Below, in pieces: positions 41,255 to 55,338 of a stretch of DNA of 64,000 nucleotides (positions are counted from its first letter, which is position 1; each line of letters opens with the position of its first letter). Under the pieces are notes generated by a model, which searched no databases, was not told the DNA's origin, and saw nothing but the letters and a program-made list of their open reading frames with translations. Both the position numbers and the translations under genes were made by a program. The stretch comes from Siphlonurus alternatus (lineage: Eukaryota; Arthropoda; Insecta; Ephemeroptera; Siphlonuridae): assembly GCA_949825025.1 (NCBI GenBank), contig OX463780.1:39226979-39290978 (forward strand), read 5' to 3'.

Positions 41255-44200
41255 CATTTTGCAGCACGATTTAAATGGTGTTGCTTAAAAAAATCTGAAA
41301 TAATATTGAAAATACATAGCGCATAAGGCCTCTTTATCCAAATATATATGCAATAAAAGAATTAAAAATATTGTCAATTGCAACGTTTTAAATTTAAGTA
41401 GGAGAATTTCATGCGAATTTCAATTATTGCTGCATTTCTTTTAATAAAATTCAAATAAATTAATTTATTAAAGAAAATTACGCGCGCACAATGAAATTAT
41501 CTTATTTTGATAAATATTACATTAATATTTCTGGAAATAAAATTTAATTTTGAGTAACAAATATTATAATGTTGTTTTATTTTTTTAATAAAATTCAACC
41601 TCCGTTTTCTTTGTCTTGAAATATCATTAAATAAGAAAATTCTGAAATAAAGAGAATTTTTTTATCAAAATGGATATTTAAATTAGAAGAAATTTTTGAA
41701 AGCAATTTAATCATATTTTCTCTGCCGTTTCCAATATTCCCGTCCCGAGATTGCGGAACTGAGATATTTGAAGAATGAACTTCCCCCTCTCCCAGTCTTT
41801 AACCCCCCCTCTCTCCCACTACATTGAACATATACATCTGCTGGCGCACTGCAGCTGTCAAAAAAAAAAATTGAGGGTGAAAGAAAGAAGAAAAGTTTTC
41901 CTACCTTTATCTTAACATAATCAGTCCACAAAGACAAATTAAAAATTTCTAGAACTCTCATAATTTTTATTATTAGTTTTGATTCATTTATAAAATTTGT
42001 CATGATTTTTACACAAGATTAAAATGAACACTTGGATTAAATTAGATTTTATTTTTAATAAAAAAATTAATTAACTTTTCATTAATTTAGAACGTGATTA
42101 TCTTACGAATTTTGCAATTAAATGTTGTGGAGGAAAAATACAGTTCATATTTTATGTTCAAATTTGGAGTTGTTAAGGAGTTCTTGTAAAACAAAACAAT
42201 ATTCTTTGAAAATAATACAAAGGGAATTTATTAAAATTATGTCAAAAAGACAGGATCAACTATGTTCGAGAACATATATTATACATTAGACATGCCACTA
42301 TCAAGTAAATAGTTACAAGAGTATGGTCGGTATCTCCAATGATGTTTGAAGAATAGTTATTTTTTTTTATACCCTGCGAATTCATTGGTCCAATTTCATG
42401 AAAGATGTCCATTTAAAGAATTTCTATAATTTCAGACCGAGATATGTTTTGTCTTATGCTGTTACGTCTTCAGTGCCCAACACAGTCGATAGAGTTACGG
42501 TCAGTGACTTCCCGAGTTCACGCCACTTTTTGCTTTACCACACAACTTTACAAAGTCAAACACTAGCAAGTTTGTGGAGCACTATAATGGATTTTACATT
42601 GCTGCATGGAAATAAAAATATTTAAAAAGAGAAGATCACACGACAAAGCAAGAAAAAAAATAACCATTTTAAATTTTAATATACGTGCAAAAGCAATGCT
42701 GCAGGGCTCAAGAAGTTAATCAATACAGAAATTTACATACAATAAAAAATACTCGAAATGCGACCATGAAAACAATTTAATTAATATAATTAAAAAATCT
42801 AAAATAAAATAACTCTTGATCAATATCAAAACATAAAGGAAATAGTAAAAAACAAATACAAAATTTATGAAATGTAGAAATAATTCTTCTTCATAAGTAT
42901 AATTACGAGCGTTTTAATAATAAATGTCACATTACTCATTTGAGATATAAAAAGGAAAATTGTACTTTTCATGCGGTTTTTACACATGATAAATTACATA
43001 AAAGCTTGAACCAGCACGCTGCTGCTGTACCTTAATTAGTCAAAAATAAAATTAAGTGTTGGTGAAGATTGATGGTTCATGTTAATTTATTATTGTATAT
43101 ACTTGCCAAAAACACTTTATGATGTGCTTTTTAATATTCATAACATTACTATTTTGTTTAATAATATAAAATAATATTTTTTATAAATATTTAAATATTT
43201 TGTTATAAATTACGCTACAACATGAACACAAGTAAATTGTATGCAAAAACTATATGTTATAAAAAATATATATAATGGATAAATATATATATTCATAATT
43301 TATGTTCCAAGTTTACGATATATTTTCATATATATTTTTTGACACATTCTTGTGACAACTTTTAAAGCTAACTGGAAAACACGAGGGAACATTTCTATTA
43401 TAAAAGATGGGAAAATATGTTTTTTTATATCCTTCTTTCTTGTATGTGTATGAGGATAAAAAAAAAATATTCCAATAGAAAATAAATGTTTTAGATATAA
43501 ATCTTTCAAGTTTCTTTTGTAATGTTAAACCTTATATATTTATCCTTTGATTAAACTTTTCCATCTTTTCACTAACATAAAAAAAAATAACAACCCCTTT
43601 TTTTCTACGTGTTATATAAAATGATTTCTTACAAATATTTTCTTTTAAAGGTATATTGTTTCTCAATAGTATTTTACAATCTTCAAAGGTTTCATAAAAG
43701 GATATAAATCAACAATTCTCTTTGCATCAACACACATTGGTTATAAAAATCTTCATAAGAAAGCATTAATAATGATCGTTAACAATACTTTGTTGCTTTC
43801 TTGTGCCATATTGTACTCTGAAAAATATTAATTTGATACAAAAAGGTAATTGATGCTCAGTTATGCATATAATACAAATGCTATTCTAGTTATGCAGATA
43901 ATCAATTTTGTAGCCCTTTCAATTCAGACGCTTATTTTGTTTTATTTTTTATTTTATAAAGCAGAAGTGAAATGGTCATGCAATCTGCGTGAAAATTTAT
44001 TTTTCATATTTGTATAGATAATTTGAACTATTTAATTACCGTATGATAACAGCAAAGAAAATATCATAATATGGTATTCCCTGGTAATAGTAGGGAAATG
44101 AGTTACGTGACTATGACACCACAGCGTTTTGAAATTTTTATTGCAATTTTTAAGTGTTTTGGGTTCTGTAGTTTTTGTTTTGTTTTTTTTTAATAAATAA

Positions 44201-46515
44201 AAAGAAATGACAATATTAATATTTAATTTGAAGTCGAATCTCTATTTAAATAGGCAATACAAAAATCACTTTATAAGTTTTCAAATCTTACTATCTAGTT
44301 TTATAAAATGATATAATGGTAAATTTCGTTGCTAACATAATATTTTTGACGTTTTGAGGTAATAGCATATAAAAGAGCTTAACTTAATTGGAAATCTTGA
44401 CGGCAAAAACCAATTTGGAGGGCAAAGAAGTTCAAATAATGATTTAATTTAAGGCTGTCATGGTCATCGATCAAGGTATAAGACTATTACAGTAATTTTT
44501 AAAGCAATGATTCCAAGAATTCAACAACATTCAAGCTGAGTATTTTAATTTTACAGTATATTTATAATTCTTAAATTATATAATTTTATATTAAATATTG
44601 TTAAAAGTTTTATTCTACATAATCATGTTAAAACATGTTTTTGTAAGGTAAATTTTCTCTAAATTTGGTATAGACAAGATCGAAGTCACATTATTTTGAA
44701 AGCTTTGCGTTTACTGAGTCATGACAAAGCGCTCTCATTCCTCATATTTTCACATCACCAATGAGATCTAAAGACCAAGCAGCATTCAATTCAATATGCA
44801 AGGGTAATCACCCGAGAATGGCTTTCTTCACTTTGCTTAATGTAACAAACAAACGAAAAAAAAAAGTGAAGCTCAGGAATTTTCAATTCAATTTTAAATA
44901 AAATATTTTAATAAAATATACGCATTTTTTTCTCTTTTTTTTTTTCAGTTATAAAATTGTGATTCTAGTAATGGAGAGTACTTTATCTTTTCATAAAATG
45001 ATTCAAAGAAAAAAAAGATTGTTTCAAAAAGTACGTAATAGTGAAATTTTATTTTGATAAAAAGAATGGCAAATGTTTAATCATAGATTTTTTTAAATTT
45101 ACAACTCTGCCATACAAATTTGTACTTTAGTTTTTTTTATAAAGTTAAGATCTATATAAAGAATTTCTTGCCAATCAATTCTATTTTTATTGAAGAGGAA
45201 TTCAAGATGTTCTTCTCGATTCATTTTTCTATAAAAAGGTCACTATGATTAGTGTGCTTAGCCCGGGGATATCGTCGTCTTCGTGAGACAGAGAACGGGG
45301 TACAAGGGAAGAAGTCTCTGACCAGCTGAGCCCGCAGCCACTGCAGTGATCAACGAGCGTGGTCCAGCCACATAAATCAGAGACATCTCCGCAGCATCCG
45401 TGCGCACCTCCCGCTTCATCTCCGTTTGTCTTAGTGGCCTTGCAGCATCTGCAGCGCCATTCATGCATCTTTCTCTCTCTCTCTTCTCTCCTTTTTCCGC
45501 TCTCTTTCTTGATTTCTTGCCAAATAATTATGCAATTTTCTTTGTCCTTGTATACATTTAGCTTATTATTGCCATCTTTAAAAAAAATCTTTATGCTAAA
45601 ATTCATTTTTTTTTTTTATTATTTCGAGTCACGTGCACTTACTTAATAATTTGATAATTAAAATGTTTCCTCTTCATTTGAACAGAGTTTCTATGCGGAG
45701 AACAAATGGCTTAGTGCACGCAGCGTTCCTATTTTTTATACTAAGACTGTACTGATGTAAGAACTCTCTTCATCCTTTATCCATGCTGCTACCTGTCACT
45801 TTATAAAGAGAAAATCATACATATTTTATAAGAATCGTCTTTCTCAAGAATATTAATGATATTACTTTGTACTTGTCATCTATTATTTGACATTAAAGAA
45901 TAAAAATAATAAAATGCATGAAGAAAATCTTGATAAATGAGAAGAGGAGCTTAATTTAAAATTTAATATGCATATTCTAGTAAAATATTAATTAATAATA
46001 CAAATGCAGCATTATTCTCAGTAGATAGAAAATTCCATAAGCACAATGTAAATATTGAAGTTTTAAATTTAAATATAAGTTTATAATCTGCTTATTAATA
46101 TTTCATCATATTAACGAATACATATTTGAAAGTAAATTTTTGTCAGCATTCATTTGTTAAATAATGTATGAAAGTAAGAGGACAAGTTTTGAGAAATGAA
46201 TGTCATTTTAAGTAACTTGTCATGTCGAAACCTCTGTTTAAAAAATTCACATTTCAAAACTTAGAAAAAGCATTCATATTTTATACCTGATGATTAATTA
46301 ACGTAAAATTCACGTTATCAAATGACCTAGCTTGCCTTCACATTATAACATCGTTTTGCATGTCTTAACATATGTGTATAAACTATAGCCTAAAGTCCTA
46401 AAGCTAGTTCAGGACTTTACTATAATTTACACGTGATTTTTAGCTCCTGACAGTTACTGCAATTTAATAACAAAAAAATGGATTTCAAATAATATAGTTA
46501 AAACGTTAAAACATA
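41255..46515 (-). other. Ig-gene intron, AT-rich
   Basis: No exon supported. A GC-richer patch at about 45250-45470 has open, Cys-rich frames on the minus strand but lacks recognisable splice boundaries or domains. A tRNA-like fragment is possible at 42474-42532 (CACAGTCGATAGAG followed by CCCGAGTTCACGCC). Confidence 0.45.
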
Positions 46516-46656
46516 ATGGGTGCGATTCACGAAGCACTAACCAGGTTTTTAACCACGTATAGCTTAACCACGTTTAACTATACCTGTTTTACGTGTTAAC
46601 CCACCTAGTTAAACGTGGTTAAAAAACTGGCTAACTGCTTCGTGAATCGCGCCCAT
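46516..46656. mobile_element. Palindromic MITE, family A, copy 2 (inverted relative to copy 1)
   Basis: A 141-bp palindrome with ends ATGGGTGCGATTCACGAAGC and GCTTCGTGAATCGCGCCCAT. The inner blocks AACCAGGTTTTTAACCACG and CACGTTTAACTATACCTG match the 20731 element, but the asymmetric centre (CCTGTTTTACGTGTTAA) reads in the opposite direction. It inserted in the Ig-gene intron about 360 bp from exon 47007-47139. Confidence 0.85.
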
Positions 46657-47006
46657 CGTGTATAAGATAAGATAGTTAATATATTTAAAAATTACATTTT
46701 AATGGTTCTGTATATAATAATATTGGTAGAAAAAAAATGATTATCATTGTATGAAATAAACATAAATTTACAGGACTGAACATATTTTTCGTCAGAGTGA
46801 TTATTTGTAAAATTCCAACAGCCATTCAATTGTGGTTGACCCTGCGATATTAGCAACTTGATAACACATTATTATTGTTGCTATCAAATCATAGGATACC
46901 AGGAATTCATGACTCATTGCAAAAAAATTGTTGATTATCACCTACCCATTAAAGAATGTAATTTAATTTTTAACTTGAGACTTGAAATTTACCTTGATAA
47001 TCTTAC
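46657..47006 (-). other. Ig-gene intron, 5' end
   Basis: AT-rich intron start immediately after the GTAAGA donor. Nothing else recognised. Confidence 0.6.
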
Positions 47007-47139
47007 CTGTATATTGGTGTGCCGAGGTCTTCGCGGTACCAAAGCACGAGCACCACAGCGTCCATCGGCTCTGGTGTTGTGATGTCGCACGGCATATAAA
47101 CAGGTTCTCCAGCCACCGCCTGCATGTGAACGATGGGAA
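47007..47139 (-). CDS. Ig-superfamily (Sidestep-like) gene, internal exon: first half of an Ig V-set domain
   Basis: A 133-nt minus-strand exon. Acceptor GTGTTTCAG precedes 47139 and donor AG/GTAAGA follows 47007. Phase is 1 at entry and 2 at exit. The peptide has AVAGEPVYMPCDITTPEP, with the strand-B Cys, then VVLVLWYREDLGTPIY, with the strand-C Trp. Joining to 31791-31999 gives ...PIY-Ser-VDSRE..., completing a V-set domain of about 114 residues with its Cys-Trp-Asp/Cys core. The order AGE/AGG..PC..LWYR/LWFKD..PIYS is characteristic of Sidestep-like proteins. The signal peptide must be encoded further upstream (higher coordinates) and was not found. Confidence 0.9.
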
Positions 47140-49895
47140 CTGAAACACAATACGGTGCTCGTTAGTGCTACCAATCTCTCTCTCGTCCGTCAATCAGTGA
47201 TGACTACATAATGATGCAAAATAAAACCCTCTTATCTCGTCCTACACAAAATTATTTTCATCATTAAATGTGTATGATGTATAGAATAAACAAACATGAA
47301 ATAATTTGGTAGTTTTTGATGAAATAAAATTACTGTAAAGGCAGAAAATGTGCTCAAAATTATTTTCATGTTACTTATTTGAACATTACTTGAATTTTAT
47401 ATGAAATTGAAACATATCGTCATTAAAATTATTATATAATACAATAACAACGTTAATTAAAAAATAATTGAGGTATATTTTGTATTACTACAATTTTTAT
47501 AATCTAGAACTGTCTTTATCTGATATGAAATACAAAGAAATGAAAATTTGGTATAAACTTTACGTATGTATAACAATACAAGAACTTCGTATAGAGCTAG
47601 GAAGCGACAGTTACAACACTAGGAGGACACACACTTTTATGTGGTACTTTGATGTGAACAGAAAAAAAAAGAAGAACGAAGTCACGTTTATAGTGGCAAG
47701 TTTAGTGCTCAATATATTGCGGTAATCGATGTGTTACATACTTTAATGTGAACGGCTCGATTTGGCGTCCTGTCGCGTGACTCAAAAGAAGAAATTCTCG
47801 GGATAACATTGTGTCTCATATATTTTCAAAATATGTATGAGACGCAATGTTATTTTGTATTTTTATAAATATTGTTGTATAGAATAACTCCATGTTTACT
47901 TATCTTACAATTATTGTGAATATTTAAAAGAAATTGTGTATAAATTATTTCGAATTCTTAGAATTTGTATATATTTATTATTTTTTCAACAATATATAAT
48001 ATATTATAAATTTAATGTTTCAGAAATATCTCTTATATAACCATAAAACAAAAAATATTGTTTCTTCGTGTCACTATATAATATAAAATATGAAATAATT
48101 ATTATTGATGTTATGTAAAAAGAAAACTGTATAGAAACTTTTATATAAGCACACTTGAAGAGTGCTATTAGTTTTTTGTTATAAATTTAAGTGCCATTTT
48201 ACTCTATGTCATCATTGTTGATGCTAAGAAAAAAAATACACCCTTTAAGTTTGTAAAGTAACTTTAGCTGGTCTCTATAAAGTTCTATATTTTGTTAGTT
48301 TTTATGAAATAATCCTATTGCATGCAAGTACTTTAGCGTGTCTGGAAAGTCTAGAGATTAAACTGTCTTACACGCTTTTTGTTTTAGCGATCAGCAACTC
48401 TGGTGAAACCTTGATGCTATTCTCTGTTGTTTTGCATACTCTGATGGCAAGGAAATACGTGCAAGGAGTATAGATAAAGAAGACAATATATTATATATAT
48501 TTCTGATATTAGGAGTATTATATAATCAAGCTGAATTAAAACAAAGAAATAGAAATTAAAAAAATAAAATATATTTTCCAAATAATTTTAAATATTAAAC
48601 GAAAAATGATTCGTGTACTTTGGCAATAATATATTTTTTTTTATTTGGCAGCCTTATTATGTGTCTTACCCCGAGTATTGGCTCACACATCTTACTTCAG
48701 ACAAAGAAATGCTGCACAAAAATTAGCATACATTTCAATCTGGCAGGCATATAACAGTACAGCGTCATTTAAAGCTATATGATGAATTGTTTGATGTACT
48801 TTGAACAATGCCTTAGCATTTAAGTCTAAATTTTCTCATTTATATTAAACACTACTTTTAGTATACTCTACAGTATAGAGTAAAAATATATTAATATAGT
48901 TTGCAGTTTAAAATTCAAGAGGTTAAGTTATCAACGCTCGAACTGAATTAAAAAATATATAAAATAAATCTGAAGTTCTGTATTTTGCTCGTAAACAACA
49001 AGTTAAACGTAATGGTACCATCAATTAATTAAGCTTGTATTTTATGTAAATGAATTACTTATAAATTAGCTTAGAATTCAATAATTATCATCTGCATTTA
49101 ATATTTTTTTTTTTTTTTACCTTTACTTGGTAAATTATTTGGTATAAGCTCTATTGCTTACAAGCAAATATTAACATAATGAATTGAAAGAGATTAAAGA
49201 TCATTAAAGAGAACAATAATATTATTAAGGTTTTTGCAATTAAAAACAAAATTACATATTATTATATGTCCAACAGATGTCTCTATACTGTATATATACA
49301 TAGGTTACCTAAGGTTAGTACCGTGCTTGGCATGCTTGATTGCGTGTTGAGATGGTGTAGCTTGCAGCACCGCGGGCCAAGTTGGCGGACAAAGCAGATC
49401 ATTTCGTGAGCTATACTCGATGAAACCTGGGATCTCGGGACATAAAGTCCATTCATCCACTTGATAGCGTTCTAAAATACAAAGAAGCTTGTTTTTTACA
49501 AGTTATATCTGCATGAATACTGCTTCAAGCAAACCATTCAAAACCAAAACAGCATCGTTACAATTTTATTTTCTACATTTAAAGCTATGAAGATTGTAAA
49601 ATGAATACACTCACAGTATAACTCATGCAGTTTGTATGGATTTTGTTTAATTATTTGTTATGTGTTTTTAATAATTTATTTTACAATTTTTGTTTGCTAC
49701 AGCATATTATGCCAATGGCATTAACATTCAATGTATCTTATCTACAACTGCAATATTGCCATTAAAAACTCGTAATAATAGAAGGAGAAATTGTTTAATT
49801 TAAACTTCCTGACATTCGAAACCTGCAGCAGGAATCTAAGGATTTTAGCTAAATTTAAGTAACACATAAAATTACTGTGACAAATAGTTGCTAAG
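47140..49895 (-). other. AT-rich DNA, probable upstream intron of the Ig gene
   Basis: No firm exon. A GC-richer, AG/GT-bounded block at 49309-49471 is open in two minus-strand frames but has no recognised similarity (see findings). Confidence 0.45.
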
Positions 49896-50158
49896 TAACG
49901 ATGAGATATTAGAATTTGAAAATTTTAGTGGCTTAATCGAAAGAAGGGGTAAAAATATGATGCTGTGAATTTTTTCAGATTTTTCTGAAACCGGGAACTA
50001 TTTTTAAAAAATTATTGAAAGTCTATTTTATGACGTCACGTGCGGCACTGCCCTATCCCCGGTCTTAGAAAAATCTGAAAAAAATCAGGGTACCATATTT
50101 TTACCCCTTCTTTCGATTAAGCCACTAAAAATTTCACATTCTAATATCTCATTACTTT
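49896..50158. mobile_element. Fold-back element F3
   Basis: Left arm (about 49896-50000) and right arm (about 50040-50158) are inverted copies. The outer module is GAGATATTAGAAT, TTTTAGTGGCTTAATCG and AAAGAAGGGGTAAAAATATG. The inner module is TTTTTTCAGATTTTTC, GAACTATTTTTAAAAAATTA and TTTTATGACGTCACG. The inner module is shared with element F4 at 58701, and the outer GGCTTAATCGAAAG resembles F1 at 27017. Non-coding. Confidence 0.85.
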
Positions 50159-50280
50159 GTACGTAAATAGATTGTGCACATGACCGAGTATTTAATTATT
50201 TAATTGGCGAGTTTCCGGTTTCATCATATTTGTACAGGATATCACAAGAAAATAAAAAATAAATATACCTACAAGTAGCT

Positions 50281-50495
<215 letters not shown>

Positions 50496-53400
50496 GCGAT
50501 AACCAATTTTTTTAAATTAGTAATATTTCAAGAGCTTATTTTTAAAACTCTTTGAAATTGATGGAATAATAAAAACATAAAAATCTGTGACAATGATGTA
50601 TGTAAACAATAAACATAGTAATTAAATCATAATAAAATATTTAAGTAACTATTTTCTGACAAAAACAAACAAAGAATATTAAAGCAGCCTCAAGTCTAGT
50701 TTTAGCTAGACTTTTTACTCTTCAAAATTTCATTAGAATCTATATAAAAACCTGGAAGAAATTTTAAAGAATAAAACTCTCTTGAATCAAACTTTTTTAA
50801 ATAAAAGCTTAATTAGCTCTCATTATAAAAATCAGTAATACAATCGTTCCTTTTTAAGATTTTTTAATTATGCCATTTTATTAAAACCTAATTTTATATT
50901 GAAAACTGAAAGCGAGTTAATTAACTAACTCTGCATGAGTATAATTAGCTAGAGCGTGTAATGAGCATCTTCAGTGTGCCGTGTTTAATGCAGCAATTAT
51001 GACCGCCGCCGGGTGGTTCTATCTCACCATCAGAGAATTCAGATTACAGCGGTCTTGGGTTTTTCTCTTGTAATAATGCATATTTTGCATGAGACACGTG
51101 ATCCCGTGCTGGTCACTGATTGATCAACGCAACACTTGGTGCACAGAGCTGTACACGGACAAAAAAAATTATGAATTGCTGTTTCAAGTAAGAAGTGGAT
51201 TTACATGGTCGTGTTTACATGCGATTTTAGCTGCCATTCTTTGTTGGATGGAAAATCCCATCATGCATCGCACAAACAAATTTACCGTATTGAAATGACA
51301 AAATCGCTGCATTTTATCAAAGATGGCCACCATACGATATAAGAGCAATTGCGCAGAGTATTTTATAGAGGTAAAATTTATGTTAAAATTGTATTTATTT
51401 GTAGCTAGTTTTAATTGAAAGAAGAGAAAATTAAACATAATATGATTTTGTTTAGGTGAGTTTTCAAGAGCCGATAGTTGATTTTTTTAAGTTAACACGA
51501 AAGCTAACTTTAAAAAAAATGTATGATTTTGTGTTATGATACATATAATTTTATATAGTGTACAGCTCCTATAAATCATTATTGTGTTTTAAATGTCTTT
51601 TTAATGAACCCTTCCTTTCTTTTCAAACCTTGGAAACAATGAAAGAAATTTCTAAAGCAACATAGTTTTTTTTTCCATGAAAATTAAAGCATAAAAGGTA
51701 TAGATAAAATATCCTAGTGTGAAATTATTATAGAATTAAAAATATATAAAACTTTTTAATATAAATACCACCTGGTTTTATGATTAGTTTGATATGACCT
51801 ACTTTTAAATACATTTTATATAAATCTTGGGTGAATAAATAATAAATAAATTAAGATTGATGTATTCATATAGCTTATATTTTGGAATCATGCATACTTA
51901 TAGAAGGATTTAACATCAATTTTATTGTTTTGTAAGTGATTTTTATATGCAACTCCAAGATCCAGATAATTACAATTATACCAACTTTCAATAAAAATAT
52001 ATTTATTCATGTTTTATAAAAAACTAATACATGCATCAAATAAACTTTTATTTCAAAGGTTATTCGTTAATACTGCAATGCATTAACCTTTAATAGTTAA
52101 AAAATAGAGTACTTATTCTTTTCAAAGTTGGTGAAACAAGATGAGAAGCATCTCAAAATTAATGGTCATCTGCAGTTGACAATGAAAAAAATAAAAACAA
52201 AACAAAAATCAAAAACATTTTTACTTGTTCTTGTATATAATTTTAGCACCAGCATATGCCTTTATAGTAAAAACATGTACATAAATGTGTCTTGACCTAT
52301 TTGTCTGCGTGGTAAAGTCCCCGTGGCTGTGGGGTAGATCGTGAGGCGAGAGATAAGCGACTTGGAGTCTGTTATGTGTGTGACTCTCGCCAATCGCCTG
52401 AGAGAGCTGAGCACTCGAGATAAGCGGCACACCACGAGAAGCATGCCCCACGCCACCCCGCTGGAGAACACGAGAACCAGCACTTATTTATAACTTTCAT
52501 AAAATTGTTTCAAAATCTTCGGTACTTTTTTGTAAAATTGTAATAAATAAGTAATTTTGAGCGAATAAAAATATTAAGTACAGTCTTACAGATATTCCAA
52601 AAGAATGGAACTCTATGCAAGCGCTTTATTGATATTCCTGTCCCACTCGTTTCAAGTGATTCCGTGATTTTTTTTGGTATTTTCTTAGCATATTATCTAT
52701 TTTATTCATTCAGCTGCAGTACCTTTCAATTTAAAAAAATAACAGTTGAATATTATGACCGTTGGTCATAATTGATAGAATTTATAAACAATTCAAATTA
52801 TACAAATTCTATAGATTCTTTCAAGTCTCGCTCATATACCAATTAAAATTACTGTTCAAAAATTTAATTTATTTGAATTTATATATAACTATTGCAAAAA
52901 AAAAAACTGAATTATGAGAGATTATTTGATAAAACTTTCTTCTTTTGTTTTACTCGTCAAAATGAAGGTCTTTGATCCTGTAATTACAGTGTAATATAAT
53001 ATATACACTACTATAATTAATACGATAGGCTTATTTGTATCTATGCTGTAGAATTAGTACACTTGATGCTACAACAATAATTATGCACCCATATATGTAA
53101 CTAATATTATCTATTCTGGACACAACACATACGTTTGCTTGACTATAAATACTAAATGTATTTATAAATAGAAACAAAACAAATATTATCATATCTCTCG
53201 CTCGTATTGGAAAACGATTAAATAAATTTGTCCTGATACAACAAAACCAGACTTAATATAACTTCAGATTTATTATCTCCATTGAGAATATAATAATAAT
53301 TGCTCCTACCAACAAAATTTGTGTAAATGTAATGTAACGTTCAGATTCGTATATCGATGTAGTCATGCGATGAAAACATGTATCTCAATAAAAATCTGTA

Positions 53401-53929
53401 GGAAATTCAATAATGCTATTTTGTGCTTCCTGATTTTCAGTTTGATACATTCGGAATGCTACCCTTTCCTCATTGGTGTGGCAGCTCGAAATATTGAGCC
53501 AAATAAAAAAATAAATAATATTTAAAAAATCAAATTTGCTGGAGATTTATATAAGAACGTAGTAAAGTGGTGTACAATACAGTTAACATTGTATTACAAA
53601 GACAATGATTTGTCTTTCAATTGTGATCACAAGTTAGCGAGACAGTAACGGAGGCCAAGCATGCAATGAAATATCTTAAGTTGAATTTATTCGGGTATTG
53701 ACTTTGATTCTGTAGAAAAAGCAGTCCTAAAGTATATGCACCCGAAAATTCTCATTGGTATTTCTTATTTGATATTAATTTTATCATGCTTGTATATTAT
53801 CATGTAGTATTCTTGTATAATATTTTGTACACTTATATAAATTTCAACAATACAATATTGAAAGAGTACCATTATATTATATCGCTAAACTAAAGCCAAA
53901 TATTATTTTGTGTATTATAGTTCTGCTGC
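50496..53929. other. AT-rich non-coding DNA
   Basis: No gene supported. A GC-richer stretch at about 52300-52480 has a minus-strand frame that looks hydrophobic at its start, but an in-frame stop directly precedes it and no good splice pair is visible. Confidence 0.45.
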
Positions 53930-54064
53930 TCTCTGTCTCTGTCTCTGTCTCTGTCTCTGTCTCTGTCTCTGTCTCTGTCTCTGTCTCTGTCTCTGTCTCT
54001 GTCTCTGTCTCTGTCTCTGTCTCTGTCTCTGTCTCTGTCTCTGTCTCTGTCTCTGTCTCTTCTC
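53930..54064. repeat. (CTGTCT)n hexanucleotide microsatellite
   Basis: About 22 copies of a TC-type hexamer with one G per unit. The frames encode Val-Ser or Glu-Thr repeats and are not genes. Confidence 0.97.
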
Positions 54065-55338
54065 TTTCCAATGTTTTTAATTATTCTATACGTATAAATT
54101 AGTCTATCAATATATAAAATTCAATCAGAAACTTAAATCCTAACAGAATTGATTTCTCTTCATAAAACACATTTACAACTATCAATTGTAATAATATTAA
54201 AAATGTCAACTATCGTCAAGCTATTACATGTTTATAGCATTTTATTTTTTAATTCTATATTTTTCATCTAAATTCATGACAATGTTTCAAGTTATGACAT
54301 AATATGACATAATAGTAATTCTAATAGTGATGTATTGATATATACAGATAAGGGTTATAGGCGGGGTTGGGTCACGTATGTTATGTATTTGTCGAGTCAG
54401 GTACAAATGACCCTTCTTTCTGGTTACTACTCGCTCGGGGATCAAACTCATAACCCCTGTGACTTCATTCGACCGTTCCATACATGACAAAGTATTTATA
54501 CAGAACGTTGTGATGTGTTTAACGTATGGTTTAAATGTAGCGTGGTTACCACAACGTCGCCTCGCTTCGTTAATTCTGTATTGTCACTAAATCTTTAATT
54601 ACTTTATTATTAGCTTCAACAATATATTTAAATCTTTATTTATAGTTTTACATTGGTAATAATATATTTTTCAAAGTTCTATTTATTTTAAATTAGTTAT
54701 TTAACAACTCAAATAATAATTATTATACCAATATGAAATAAAAAAACACCAACATGTTCACAGAAAATTTATAGATTATCCCTATTTTTATTAAGTTTTA
54801 AATTGAATATTAAAACGTTTATGTTTTTAAAATTGATGTAATGGTTTTTATTTTATATTTTAACGATACAAACATAAATTTTATCAAAAAATTATTTTGA
54901 ATATTTATTTTAACGCATTAATATTGTATGGAAAATAAAAAGATTTGATATGTATTACAGATTATTTACATAAAAGATATTATCAATTCTACTATAGCAC
55001 TTGAATTATATCGATATTACTTATTTATTACAATATGTTCTGAATGTTATTCACTAAAAAATAAAATATATTATAATCCATATGAATTGAAATTTTTACT
55101 ATATAATTACATTCAATTGTATGTGTATGTATATGTTTCACTCGGTTCTTGTTTTTATTTCTAAATTAATACGAAATATTTGTGTTGGATACCTGTAGGG
55201 ACAATAAAATTCTGTTTAGCGTAAAATTTTAATTAACCTGGTGATTCCCAAATATCAGAGGAAGGTTGATGTTGTTTTGTTGTTGTTGTTCAAAGGGATT
55301 GTGAACATTCCAAGAGTGCAGGAACGAAGGAAGGAACT

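Noticed and set aside
45229..45606. Cys-rich minus-strand open frame in the Ig-gene intron
   Set aside because: No recognisable Cys spacing or splice edges, and two alternative frames are open over the same GC-rich patch.
52262..52483. Minus-strand frame with a hydrophobic start, considered as a signal-peptide exon for the Ig gene
   Set aside because: An in-frame TAA directly precedes it, the first ATG is internal, and no donor of the required phase is evident.
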